From contig SBHC01000007.1 in assembly GCA_006226375.1 (NCBI GenBank), positions 1-61,859 on the forward strand: DNA of 61,859 nucleotides. The letters run 5' to 3'. Made by a program: the position numbers and the translations under genes. The notes beneath the pieces are model-generated. The model was not told the DNA's origin and did not search any database. It was given only the letters and a program-made list of their open reading frames with translations. Of the stretch, positions 27,418 to 36,084 are shown in pieces (the stretch's first letter is position 1; every line of letters begins with the position of its first letter). The stretch is from Deltaproteobacteria bacterium. Lineage in GTDB: Bacteria; Myxococcota_C; UBA6777.

Positions 27418-27510
27418 TTATCGTTTGGGCTTGGAAGCGACCTCCTGAATGTAAACACCAGGATAGGAAACTTGAACGGGACCGGCTTTGATTTTGGTTT
27501 TCTTTTTCAT
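27418..27510 (-). CDS. 30-residue protein with tail-sheath-like PGVYIQEV motif
   Basis: 30 residues from an ATG with GGAGAAG five bases upstream. The frame is open 66 codons further 5-prime but without coding character. The basic start (MKKKTKIK) is followed by SYPGVYIQEVASKPKR. PGVYxxE is the N-terminal signature of contractile phage-tail and injection-system sheath proteins, where this arm links neighbouring subunits. Nothing else of a sheath gene is present: the frame stops here, and a terminator lies 37 bp downstream. It may be a decoy or tag peptide, a relic, or chance similarity. The ribosome-binding site and dedicated terminator argue for real expression. Confidence 0.45.
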   Translation of the reverse strand: MKKKTKIKAGPVQVSYPGVYIQEVASKPKR

Positions 27511-27685
27511 GATCTTCTCCACGGATTGTTCGTGTACTGTTAAGGAACCTTCAAAACCTTGTTTGAAGTTCCGAATCAAGTTCGTCTTGAACCTTACACA
27601 ACCAATGTAGAAACCTATCGTCTCAAGAACGTCACAAGCATGTAACGTTCCAGAATCCCAAAAGCAATCACCTCTCTCGAAGCCC

Positions 27686-28558
27686 TCAACTACGATTAAT
27701 TCGACCATAGGCAGCCCGGCAGTTGTTGCGAACGGGCCAAATATTCAGACGACGACGAATGAAAAAATAAGAGTCTGTGGAGGAGAGGGAACGAACTTTT
27801 CGCTCTGCCTTTTTGAGCCGCATGTTGCCCAGGATGATGCAGGCCTGATTGCGATCTCTCCAGTGGTTACTTTCCAGTTGGCTGATGAGGTAATCTTCCA
27901 ACTGTGCACGACAACCCGAAGTATGCATGTAATAGATCAGTTGCCGTTGTACAAGCTTGTTCAAGACCTGCTTTCTCGCATACGGAGAGATCGAGCGGCG
28001 GCCGTACCCTCGGAAATCAAAGTTGCCTTTGGCTCGTTTGGAGGCAGCAAACATAGCCGAACAATGATCCGTTTTTCCTTTGTGGGTTTTGGTCAGCCAT
28101 CGACCTGTGTTGATCAATGCATGTCCGCCATACTTCATACTGTAGGGTTGCTTTTGACTTGCCAACCACTTGCCATAGTTTCCGTATACATCGATGCCTT
28201 TGGCTGTCAGTTTTTTATAGAGCTTGTCTGTTGTAATTGGATGTGCCATCGCCATGCGATGGTAGACAAAATCCCAGTGACCACATTTCGCGGCGCGGTA
28301 GCCAATCTCTGGATAGTTCTTCATCATGCTACCCTTGGCACCTCGTGCCTGATCCGCTCGCTTCTTAATGTTCTCACAACTCTCGGTGTTGACGATGCTA
28401 TCGAGCGCTTTCTGTGCAAGTGCCTGACGTTTTTTCCTCGCTTCTGCTCGCTTGGCTGCTCTGGAGGGTTTTTTGGAGAACAAAAAGCAACCACTCAAAG
28501 TGCAGCTCCAGGCAAAAGCAATGGCAAGTATGGATGTTTGTGCAATCCTTCGTTTCAT
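27686..28558 (-). CDS. Lipoprotein of unknown function, possible HEAT-like C-terminus
   Basis: 290 residues, ATG with GAGGAG upstream. A lipoprotein signal (about 1-24, LSGC) is followed by a basic helical linker. The mature part has no recognised domain. Near the C-terminus, LEDYLISQLESNHWRDRNQACIILGNM resembles a HEAT-type helical pair. It has several Cys residues. It is divergent from the Cys-rich protein at 28853. It is 175 bp upstream of the 30-residue gene on the same strand, so the two could share a transcript. Confidence 0.72.
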   Translation of the reverse strand: MKRRIAQTSILAIAFAWSCTLSGCFLFSKKPSRAAKRAEARKKRQALAQKALDSIVNTESCENIKKRADQARGAKGSMMKNYPEIGYRAAKCGHWDFVYHRMAMAHPITTDKLYKKLTAKGIDVYGNYGKWLASQKQPYSMKYGGHALINTGRWLTKTHKGKTDHCSAMFAASKRAKGNFDFRGYGRRSISPYARKQVLNKLVQRQLIYYMHTSGCRAQLEDYLISQLESNHWRDRNQACIILGNMRLKKAERKVRSLSSTDSYFFIRRRLNIWPVRNNCRAAYGRINRS

Positions 28559-28852
28559 ACCGATTCTCCTCTACGTTGTAGGTTATGTTCTGTAGGTCGA
28601 AGGCTTCACAAAAAGAGCACACTCAAAAAAGAAAGATAGCTCCAAATGAATAGTTTTGACGTGAATAAAGAGCCGACAGAACTGAGCGTTAACAACCACA
28701 TATACGAACAGGCATTTGTCTCTATTTCGTTCGACATTACGAGAGAATCAAGGCGATGGATGTGCATTTGTGCTGCTTGTTTCGACAACTGATTTAGACA
28801 TAGCAACATCAGGTTGTTTTGTAGCTCAAACTTTAGGTAAGGAGTACGATCA

Positions 28853-29413
28853 ATGAAATCCGTCCAAGTTATGACAGTATTGTTTGTCACGCTGGTTTGT
28901 GTGCCTCTTTCATTCGCAGGAACACTCAAGCCAAAGCCCCCCACATTGAAGAAATCAAAATCTTGTGTCAGGACTGCTCCGTGCACGATGATCTCATTCG
29001 ACAGTGCATGCGTTGCTCGCTGTGACCAACAGGCAAACACGTGCAGCCAACCGTGTGTAACCAGGTTCCAAACCTGTCAAACACAAGCCAACCAACGATA
29101 CTCTCGATGCTACCAAGCAGTGATTGTCCATTGCCGTAACGCCTACCCCAATGACCCAAGCGCACAAACAGCGGCTCACAAGCAGTGTCTGTCCAGCAAG
29201 ATCACGCAATGTCAGCAACATTATCAAAGCGATGTGAGCAAATGCCAGCAGAATGAAACAGCTTGCTACAATGTATGCATACAACAGAAGCAGACCTGCA
29301 TGAAAACCTGCATGACAACGCGCCAGGGTCGACAAACTTGTCGATGGAAAAAACGTACGAGATTTGGAAGAACATTCTGCACCACACCCCGGATGTGCAC
29401 GGTCTGCCGCTAA
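28853..29413 (+). CDS. Cys-rich secreted protein
   Basis: 186 residues with a signal peptide (about 1-22, ending SFAG). The mature chain carries about 24 Cys, largely in CxxxC pairs (CVARCDQQANTCSQPC, then CYNVCIQQKQTCMKTC) spaced along predicted helices. This is the pattern of a helical, disulfide-stapled, coiled-coil-hairpin-like protein. No family is recognised. An upstream region of nearly 300 bp holds no other gene. Function unknown. Confidence 0.7.
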   Translation: MKSVQVMTVLFVTLVCVPLSFAGTLKPKPPTLKKSKSCVRTAPCTMISFDSACVARCDQQANTCSQPCVTRFQTCQTQANQRYSRCYQAVIVHCRNAYPNDPSAQTAAHKQCLSSKITQCQQHYQSDVSKCQQNETACYNVCIQQKQTCMKTCMTTRQGRQTCRWKKRTRFGRTFCTTPRMCTVCR

Positions 29414-29705
29414 ACAAAAAAAAGGGCCATCGGATACGACGCAGCAAGATGTTGGGAAGAAGTGGCCACGGACAAAGAAAGAACGGCGACTTCTTCAATC
29501 GAACCATCCCATCCCCCCTACCTTGTCCAAAATGTTGGACGGGTTTCCAGCTTTCCAGACTACGAGACAAGACACTTCTTTGACATTGTCGTTCTCAACT
29601 TCACCTATCCACCTAGAACGCATATAAAACCTCTCATCTCTAGCAACCTGGTATTTGATTTGTACAACAAGGGAACACAAACCAACAACACGAAAGGAAA
29701 AACCG

Positions 29706-30182
29706 ATGAAGCGTTTTGTTCTCTTGACCCTCTGTCTCAGCTTTCTCGCAGCGCCCAACTTTGCATCAGCAGACAAAAAGAAAGATGAGGCGAAGAAAGC
29801 CTTGGACAAACAAGCCAGAGCCAAGTCGGATGCAACCCGAGGCATTGTTCGCAAACGGTATGTGCCCAAGATCAAACTCCAGCAAAAATTGCTTCGCATC
29901 ACACAGAACCAGGCGAAACGACTCAACCAAAGGATACGACAGCTCAATGCAATGATCCGCAAAGCGATGCTGCAAAGAAAGCAAGCCGTTAGCCAACTCA
30001 CAAAGCTCAAGAAGAAGGGAACAAGGCAGACCGTCACCCTTGCCATGACGGTGAAACAATGCAAACAAGCGATGCGCAAAACGTTCGGTCCGGGAACCAG
30101 CCGCGCGGAGCGCAAGAAGTGGCTGAATCGATGCCATTCCACCTATGGACTGATCAAGCACGAAAAATCTGTAGGTCGATAA
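29706..30182 (+). CDS. Small secreted basic coiled-coil protein
   Basis: 158 residues from the ATG at 29706 (GAAAGGAAAA upstream). A signal peptide of about 22 residues (ending ASAD) is clear. The mature protein is very Lys/Arg/Gln-rich. A long helix (about 65-120, from LQQKLLRITQNQAKRLNQRI onward) has heptad character. No domain is recognised; it is likely periplasmic. The 290 bp before it holds no gene that I can support. Confidence 0.65.
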   Translation: MKRFVLLTLCLSFLAAPNFASADKKKDEAKKALDKQARAKSDATRGIVRKRYVPKIKLQQKLLRITQNQAKRLNQRIRQLNAMIRKAMLQRKQAVSQLTKLKKKGTRQTVTLAMTVKQCKQAMRKTFGPGTSRAERKKWLNRCHSTYGLIKHEKSVGR

Positions 30183-30457
30183 AGAAGCTGAGTGAAAAAG
30201 AAGAAGCTACCTGCCTGTCTGTCCCACCCTTCGTCCCCACAATGTCAACCCTCCAAAGATCCAGAATGTCCTCACGACGTGTTCACCGCTTGTCACAGAG
30301 ACAAAAGAACCTTACAGTCGCTGAGGAATGACCCACGCCATGCGAACGCCTCTTTGCGTCGCAGCCCAATGCGTGGGTTTGTTGGAGACTCTGCCCCATG
30401 GAAGTGCGGTATCACCTTGCACAACCTCCACACGATTCGTAGGAACTCAAGCCCACT

Positions 30458-31162
30458 GTGAGCAAGCACCCCTCTCGCACCGTCTATTGCCAAAACGCGA
30501 TACCTTGGCTCAAAGAACATGCACCACTCGAAGGTTGTTCGGTTGTGACATCCATGCCCGACATATCAGGGCTCAGCCATTTGAGTCTCGACGAATGGAA
30601 AGAGTGGTTTGTAGAAGCAGCGCTGCTTTGCCTGGAGGCAACTCCAGATGATGGCGTGACGATTTTCTACCAAACGGACATTAAGGTGGACGGCACCTGG
30701 GTTGACAAAGGATACCTCTGTCATCGCGCAGCCGAACGCAGCGGCGCACACATGCTTTGGCACAAGATTGTTTGCCGCAAGCCGATCGATACCCCCTCGT
30801 TCGGTCGCCCTGGTTACACCCACTTGCTTTGCTATTCACGCGGCGTACGCGACCGCGTAGAACAATCCTATGCGGATGTTTTCTCCACCCAAGGAGAGAT
30901 GACTTGGAGTCGCGCCATGGGACGTGCTTCGTGTGAGTTCGCATGCAAGTACATTCTCTCCCACACAAAGACACGTACGGTGGTCGACCCTTTTTGCGGG
31001 TATGGAACGATGCTCGCTGTCGCAAACGAACGTGGGCTCGATGCAATAGGCGTCGAGATGGGAAAGAAGCGCGCACAAAAGGCGCGAACTCTGTTTTTCA
31101 ATGAAGAGCGCGAACCAAGCGAGTCAAGAGCCTCCTCCACGCTCGTTGCGGCTGACGATTGA
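30458..31162 (+). CDS. SAM-dependent methyltransferase, DNA-methylase-like
   Basis: 234 residues from a GTG. The C-terminal part has the SAM-binding motif I of N4/N6 DNA methylases (VVDPFCGYGTMLAVANERG, about 180), followed by AIGVEMGKKRA. The N-terminal half carries VVTSMPDISGLS at the position where beta-class methylases have the catalytic (S/D)PPY, so the catalytic motif is changed to MPDI. In between is a conserved-looking core (FYQTDIKVDGTWVDKGYL). Circularly ordered motifs (IV before I) match the beta class. The substrate could be RNA, DNA or a small molecule. No restriction enzyme is adjacent. Confidence 0.75.
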   Translation: MSKHPSRTVYCQNAIPWLKEHAPLEGCSVVTSMPDISGLSHLSLDEWKEWFVEAALLCLEATPDDGVTIFYQTDIKVDGTWVDKGYLCHRAAERSGAHMLWHKIVCRKPIDTPSFGRPGYTHLLCYSRGVRDRVEQSYADVFSTQGEMTWSRAMGRASCEFACKYILSHTKTRTVVDPFCGYGTMLAVANERGLDAIGVEMGKKRAQKARTLFFNEEREPSESRASSTLVAADD

Positions 31163-31272
31163 ATCTCTCTCCCCTTCTGCTATAGATGTACGTTGAAACG
31201 TGGAGAGAGATGATGCTTGAAACAGCCTCACCGCCTTCTAGAATCTCTGACAACCTGTTCGAGGGGTGATGA

Positions 31273-31719
31273 ATGGAAGCGACAAACAACACCGAAAGCC
31301 AAGCGAAAACCCACCCACTTCTCCAAGGACTGCAAGTCCTGGTTTTGCTTGCATTGTTCTTGGGAATTGGTTTTGGTGGGCTGACCTGTGGAATTAAGCT
31401 GTTCGCAAGCAAAGAAACGTACCAGTTGTGGCTCTACCGCAACAACATCAAGTCCGGGAATTACCAGACATTCCATAAGAACGGAAAGGTCGCATCCATT
31501 CAGCCGTATGCGAATGGGAAAACCAATGGAGTCGCACGCTTCTTTGATGCAAAGGGCCGCTTGTTAAAGACCATCACTTACAAGCGCGGGAGAAGAAATG
31601 GTCCTTATGTTCTCTATCACACCAACGGTCAAGTGAAAGAACGGGGACAATACGTTCAGGGCAAAAAGTTTGGCGCAGCCGACTTCTTTGATGCAGCGGG
31701 TAAACCCTTAACCCCATAG
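31273..31719 (+). CDS. YwqK/MORN-repeat membrane-anchored protein
   Basis: 148 residues; GAGGGGTGATGA precedes the ATG. One membrane helix (about 17-42) anchors a domain of three or four MORN-like units (YQTFHKNGKVASIQPYANGKTNG, then FFDAKGRLLKTITYKRGRRNG, then LYHTNGQVKERGQYVQGKKFG). These match the YwqK family often labelled as antitoxin. Here no toxin gene is adjacent, so the antitoxin name should not be taken as function. It may act as a scaffold or immunity-like protein at the membrane. Confidence 0.75.
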   Translation: MEATNNTESQAKTHPLLQGLQVLVLLALFLGIGFGGLTCGIKLFASKETYQLWLYRNNIKSGNYQTFHKNGKVASIQPYANGKTNGVARFFDAKGRLLKTITYKRGRRNGPYVLYHTNGQVKERGQYVQGKKFGAADFFDAAGKPLTP

Positions 31720-31942
31720 GACACGTGTACTCAAACCATGAGCAATGATGTGCGGGAGAATCTCATTGCAACACCAGAGCAACTTCATTGTGAGCTTGGT
31801 TGCACACTGAAACAGGAAGCAGAGCAGTAGAATGTCTCAACCTTCACCGTTTGTCTTTCGCCTCCAACTTGTGTAACACTTTCTTTCATCCTCAGACGGT
31901 CCCCACTCCTCTACTTTGAGAGAAAGGAAAACACTCCACCCC

Positions 31943-33865
31943 ATGAACGTACGGGAACAACCGAGGGCTTTTCGAGCCGCCTGGATCATCTTACTCACAG
32001 TGCTCGCCATCCTGGTCTATTACGAGTCGTTTTCCAATCCATTTGTGTACGATGATGTCAACGCCATTCGCGACAATCAATACATCCGAAGCTTTGAACA
32101 TACATCGATGTTCTTTCAAGGGAAGTGCTCAAGCACAGGCGCATTTGAAGGCCACTTCAGACCTCTCACGATGCTCTCGTTTGCCCTCAACTACCAATGG
32201 AGTGGGCTGAGTCCTTGGAGTTACAGGCTGGTCAATTTGCTGCTGCACCTCTTATGTGGTGCGCTGGTGTACCTTGTGACGCTCCGGTTTTTGGCAATGT
32301 TCCCCTTGTTTCAGTCTCAGACATGGGAGCCTGAACAACGACAGTTAGCTGCATTGGTTGCAACAACCTTGTTCGTCCTTCACCCTCTGCATTCCCAGTC
32401 CATCTTGCTGGTTTGGAAACGAACGTCCATTCTTGCGACGTGCTTTTACCTGCTCGCTTTGCTGTGTTTCCTTCACCTTGAACAAAAGGAACAAAGAGAG
32501 GGCCAGCTCTCGTGGAGAACCACTCTCTCTTGGAACCTGGCCGTTGTTGGTTTCTTTGTACTTTCGTTGATGTCCAAAGAGACTGGAATCACTCTACCCA
32601 TTGTCTTGCTCCTCACACTCTTCTGGCCTCGACCGGAGCGACCCAAGTGGACATTGCAACGCGTTCTTCGTATGGCTGGCCTTCAGGCTTTGCTGTGGAC
32701 AGGTTGCATCCTCATGCTCACCGTCTTCTTCCCCGACAAGGTCGCCAACACGACACAGGCGACACCCATTCAGTACTTGTTCACACAGGCCAAAGTAATC
32801 TGGCTGTATGTGGCGATGATCGTGAATCCCACCCTCATCGCCATCGACTACAACCTCTCCCTGGTCAAAACGATGGGCGATCCTCTCGCATGGTTCGGAG
32901 GGTTTGGGCTTCTTCTCCTGATTGGATTTGCGCTGACGGGAGCCCGTCGTTTTGCATCGATGGGCTTGCTGATCTTGGCTGCCTTTGTCACCTTGTCACC
33001 CGCTTCTAGCCTGGTTCCCAATATCATTCGCGTTGATGAAAACCGAATGTACCTTCCCTTAATTTTTGTGTGGATAGGGCTAGGCGTAGCCTTTGTGCGA
33101 GGCTGGTCCGTCAGCCGGAGAGCGCGGTGGTTGGTGGGACTTGGCGCCGGTCTCTTTGTGGTTGTTTGCCTGGGAGTCAACCTGGATCGCGTCGTCAAAT
33201 GGAGCAAGCCCTCCTGGTTGTGGCTTGACGCTATCAAGAAATACCCAGGCGCCGCGAACGCCAGCGCAGGCCTGTGCGCGGATTGGGCGAACCAACCTTC
33301 CAAGGCAAAGCAAGCCCTCCCAGTCTGTCGGCAGGCACTCCAAGTGAGTGGAAACCGTCTGCTAGTCTATGAAAGCCTCATCGCAATCTCCTTCAACCAA
33401 AAGCGACGAAAACAGGCCGAGAGTTGGGCGCAACAAATACTGCAAGAGTATTCAACCACCCCTCGTGCCTTTCAGATCGCAGGAGACGTAGCTCGGCTGA
33501 ACCGCGATGACCGACGGGCAACCCAACGGTACCAGCAAGCCATTGCATTGAACCCTCACGCTCCCATCATCCGCCTTTATTTGGCAGAAACCCTACGAAG
33601 ACAACGACGCATCGCAGAAGCACAACAGGAACTCAAACGTCTAGGCTTTCATCGCTTTCGACAACCCCAAGACGCGATTTTTCGAGCCTGGCTGCACTTC
33701 GCAGTCAACCAATGGGTCGAAGCCTGCCAACAGTACGACCACCTCCGTCAACGTTTGCACCAGATTCCCAGAAGCTCATCGCGACGCTGGCGACGACTTC
33801 AATGGCTCTGTCAACACAAAAATCGTTGGGCACCTCGCCGTCGCAAATCCAAAGCTCCGCGATAG
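31943..33865 (+). CDS. TMTC-like membrane glycosyltransferase with C-terminal TPRs
   Basis: 640 residues from the ATG at 31943; a TTG nine codons earlier is in frame. It has about ten or eleven transmembrane helices (residues 10-420) and then TPRs (about 435-600). The first external loop has NPFVYDDVNAIRDN, with the Asp pair typical of GT-C enzymes, and HFRPLTMLSFALNY plus YRLVNLLLHLL, as in TMTC/PMT-like protein O-mannosyltransferases and their bacterial TPR relatives. Probable role: transfer of a sugar from a lipid-linked donor to exported protein. The real substrate is unknown. It is preceded by about 220 bp without a gene. Confidence 0.75.
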   Translation: MNVREQPRAFRAAWIILLTVLAILVYYESFSNPFVYDDVNAIRDNQYIRSFEHTSMFFQGKCSSTGAFEGHFRPLTMLSFALNYQWSGLSPWSYRLVNLLLHLLCGALVYLVTLRFLAMFPLFQSQTWEPEQRQLAALVATTLFVLHPLHSQSILLVWKRTSILATCFYLLALLCFLHLEQKEQREGQLSWRTTLSWNLAVVGFFVLSLMSKETGITLPIVLLLTLFWPRPERPKWTLQRVLRMAGLQALLWTGCILMLTVFFPDKVANTTQATPIQYLFTQAKVIWLYVAMIVNPTLIAIDYNLSLVKTMGDPLAWFGGFGLLLLIGFALTGARRFASMGLLILAAFVTLSPASSLVPNIIRVDENRMYLPLIFVWIGLGVAFVRGWSVSRRARWLVGLGAGLFVVVCLGVNLDRVVKWSKPSWLWLDAIKKYPGAANASAGLCADWANQPSKAKQALPVCRQALQVSGNRLLVYESLIAISFNQKRRKQAESWAQQILQEYSTTPRAFQIAGDVARLNRDDRRATQRYQQAIALNPHAPIIRLYLAETLRRQRRIAEAQQELKRLGFHRFRQPQDAIFRAWLHFAVNQWVEACQQYDHLRQRLHQIPRSSSRRWRRLQWLCQHKNRWAPRRRKSKAPR

Positions 33866-34267
33866 CCTTCGCTCTTCAAGGCTGAACTTCTTCGACACAG
33901 TTCCTCGGTCGCAGTATCCAAAACACGTACCTCAGCTTAAGATGGTTCCAGAAGAGAGAGAGACACAGTTCAACGACGTTGTTTGAGAAGTGGCCTCTTA
34001 AGCACCTGCACCTCCTAGTAACTCTCGCGACCCTCCGAACAAGCCAAACCTCACCAGGAAAGCTCCAATCTATCCATAAGACTACCGAAGCGGTCTTCTA
34101 CGTTGGCTACTGTTGAAGGTACTTCACAGGTCTTCTTTCAGAAAGATGTGGTCGAGAAGAACGCCGCCTAGATGAAGCGAAAACGGGCACCTCCGCACAC
34201 AATCTTCTTTCCCTTGAAGTAATCATGTACAATGAATGCTTCTGACCCATAGGAGGCTCTCTCGACC
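33866..34267. other. 402-bp non-coding stretch
   Basis: Between the glycosyltransferase and the LysR gene on the same strand. No frame with coding character, no strong hairpin and no repeat were found. The LysR promoter and possible autoregulatory site are presumably here. Confidence 0.45.
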
Positions 34268-35161
34268 ATGGACATGCTCAGCGCCATGCTTACGTTTGTG
34301 AAGATTGTAGAATCCAAAAGCTTTGCTGAAGCTTCAAGACAACTTCATGTCCCCAGATCAACACTGAGCCGAAGAATCTCAAAGCTGGAAGAACATCTTG
34401 GTGTCCAGCTATTGATTCGTACAACTCGGACCTTGCATGTCACAGATGTAGGAGAAGCTTACTACCTAAGCTGTGTTAACATTTTGGACGAGCTCAAAGA
34501 AACAGAAGCTTTGCTTACAACAATGAGCACAACACCCAAAGGTGTCCTTCGTGTATCTCTTCCCGTCGATGGAACCATTCCTATTTTTGGTAAACTTGTT
34601 GCCAGGTTTTTGTCACAATTTCCAGATGTCCAGCTTGATGTTCTGTCTGCAACACGTCAGATACATCTTGTCGACGAAGGGTTTGATGTCGCTATTCGAG
34701 CAAGCAAGTTGGCGGACTCTTCGCTTGTAGCACGGCGCATTTTCACGACGACCGAAGTTGTAGTCGCTAGTCCATCTTACCTGGAACAACATGGCACACC
34801 TAAAACCCTCGACGACCTGCGAAAACACACATGCCTTCTCCACGGCCTCCAAGAATCATACCTCCAATGGCGAGGGGTTGATGGAGAGTTGATACCAGTC
34901 AAAAGCCGCCTTCGCTCCAACAACCTAGAATTCCTTAGACATAGTGCAATTGAAGGCCTCGGGATTGCCATGCTTCCCAATGTGTTTGTGAACAAAGACA
35001 TCCAAGAAGGACGTCTTCTCTCCATCCTGATCGCAGATGTTGTTAGCACAACCAATGTGTATGTCGTCTATCCCACACACCAGTACATGTCACCAAAGGT
35101 TCGTTCCTTTGTCGACTTTTGCGTAGAATACTTTACCAACAATCCACCAACAAAATTGTAA
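34268..35161 (+). CDS. LysR-family transcriptional regulator
   Basis: 297 residues; AGGAGG lies 11 bases before the ATG, and a second in-frame ATG two codons later is equally likely. The N-terminal winged helix-turn-helix (about 1-60, FAEASRQLHVPRSTLSRRISKLEEHLGVQLLIRTTRTLHVT) is classic LysR. The rest is the periplasmic-binding-protein-like effector domain (about 90-290). The sequence is closest in style to the AaeR/CrgA-type subgroup (PKGVLRVSLP, DVAIRASKLADSSLVARRI). No divergent target gene is adjacent, which is unusual for LysR. The effector is unknown. A strong 17-bp hairpin follows the stop directly. Confidence 0.92.
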   Translation: MDMLSAMLTFVKIVESKSFAEASRQLHVPRSTLSRRISKLEEHLGVQLLIRTTRTLHVTDVGEAYYLSCVNILDELKETEALLTTMSTTPKGVLRVSLPVDGTIPIFGKLVARFLSQFPDVQLDVLSATRQIHLVDEGFDVAIRASKLADSSLVARRIFTTTEVVVASPSYLEQHGTPKTLDDLRKHTCLLHGLQESYLQWRGVDGELIPVKSRLRSNNLEFLRHSAIEGLGIAMLPNVFVNKDIQEGRLLSILIADVVSTTNVYVVYPTHQYMSPKVRSFVDFCVEYFTNNPPTKL

Positions 35162-35163
35162 GA

Positions 35164-35200
35164 GGCACACTCTGTTGCAAAAATTGCAACAGAGTGTGCC
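35164..35200. terminator. 17-bp perfect hairpin after the LysR gene
   Basis: Arms GGCACACTCTGTTGCAA (35164-35180) and its exact complement (35184-35200) with a 3-nt A loop, beginning 3 bp after the stop codon. No T-run follows, so it is an atypical terminator; it may instead stabilise the mRNA 3-prime end. Confidence 0.55.
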
Positions 35201-35293
35201 ACAAATGTCCCCTTCAGCTTCCTTAGTCAAAACAGTATAGTGCTGCCTCCAATGACTCTATATCACATAGTTTTTTTTGAGGAGTGTACGTAC

Positions 35294-35860
35294 ATGTTTG
35301 TAAAACAAAGTAAAAAGTGGAGTTATGGTGTTCTCGCCATGTTGGCACTGGTCTTCGCTTTCGTGGCCTGTTCCCCAGCTGACAACTCGAACAACAGCAC
35401 CACAGATGGTGGGACAAGCACAGAAGCAACCACCGGCGAAGAGACGACAGGCAGCACGGAAGCAACGACAGGCGAAGACGCAGGAACAACCCAAGAAGCA
35501 ACACCAGAAGAAAGCACTGGTACGAAAAAGTGGGCTGACATGACCTTCGATGAGAAGCGTGCTTACATGTCCTCTACTGTACTTCCTGCGGTTGCCGCAT
35601 TGTTCAAAGAATACGACAGCACCCGTTTTGGACAAGTCGGCTGCACCCTTTGCCACGGAACAGATATGGTCGCGAAGAAATTCAAGATGCCCAATGGTAT
35701 CCGACCCTTCAGCCCCCAAAATGTGCCTTCCCAAGGCAAAGGTGTTGACTTCATGAAACAAAAGTTGATGCCCAAAATGATTGAACTCTTGGGGCTTAAG
35801 CCTTTCGATCCCAGCACTGGAAAAGGCTTCGGTTGTTTCTCCTGCCACGGAACCAAGTAA
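35294..35860 (+). CDS. Lipoprotein with two c-type haem motifs
   Basis: 188 residues from the ATG at 35294 (GAGGAG upstream). A lipoprotein signal (about 1-24, AFVAC) is followed by a Thr/Glu-rich linker (about 30-75) and a domain of about 110 residues carrying two CxxCH haem-attachment sites: CTLCH at about 118 and CFSCH five residues before the end. The terminal position of the second motif is unusual. Possible sixth ligands are several Met residues between them. Predicted role: periplasmic electron carrier or haem sensor. No cytochrome biogenesis genes are in the window. Confidence 0.78.
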   Translation: MFVKQSKKWSYGVLAMLALVFAFVACSPADNSNNSTTDGGTSTEATTGEETTGSTEATTGEDAGTTQEATPEESTGTKKWADMTFDEKRAYMSSTVLPAVAALFKEYDSTRFGQVGCTLCHGTDMVAKKFKMPNGIRPFSPQNVPSQGKGVDFMKQKLMPKMIELLGLKPFDPSTGKGFGCFSCHGTK

Positions 35861-36084
35861 ACTCCTTCCCCTCCCTACTTCTTTTCCTTTTCCAGCCTAC
35901 GAAAATACCCATTCTCCGCCCAACATTGTTGTTCCCTCCATCCCATCGTGCTTCATCCGGTTGTGCAACGATCCTTGCGATAAACCCAATGGCTTGGCTA
36001 TGTTTGTTACTTTCCAGAATCATCCACAAACTCTACTGGCTGAAAGCAGGGAAACATCCTCGTATCCATAAGATGCCAAAACAC
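35861..36084. other. Non-coding stretch downstream of the haem lipoprotein
   Basis: Pyrimidine-rich after the stop. No intact gene seen. It continues into the orphan reading frame at 36085-36435. Confidence 0.4.

Noticed and set aside
28606-29040. 144-codon minus-strand frame overlapping the Cys-rich protein
   Set aside because: No ribosome-binding site; overlaps a plus-strand gene with signal peptide and regular Cys pattern.
31273-31719. Toxin-antitoxin module around the YwqK-like protein
   Set aside because: No toxin gene on either side; the antitoxin label of this family is not evidence of function here.
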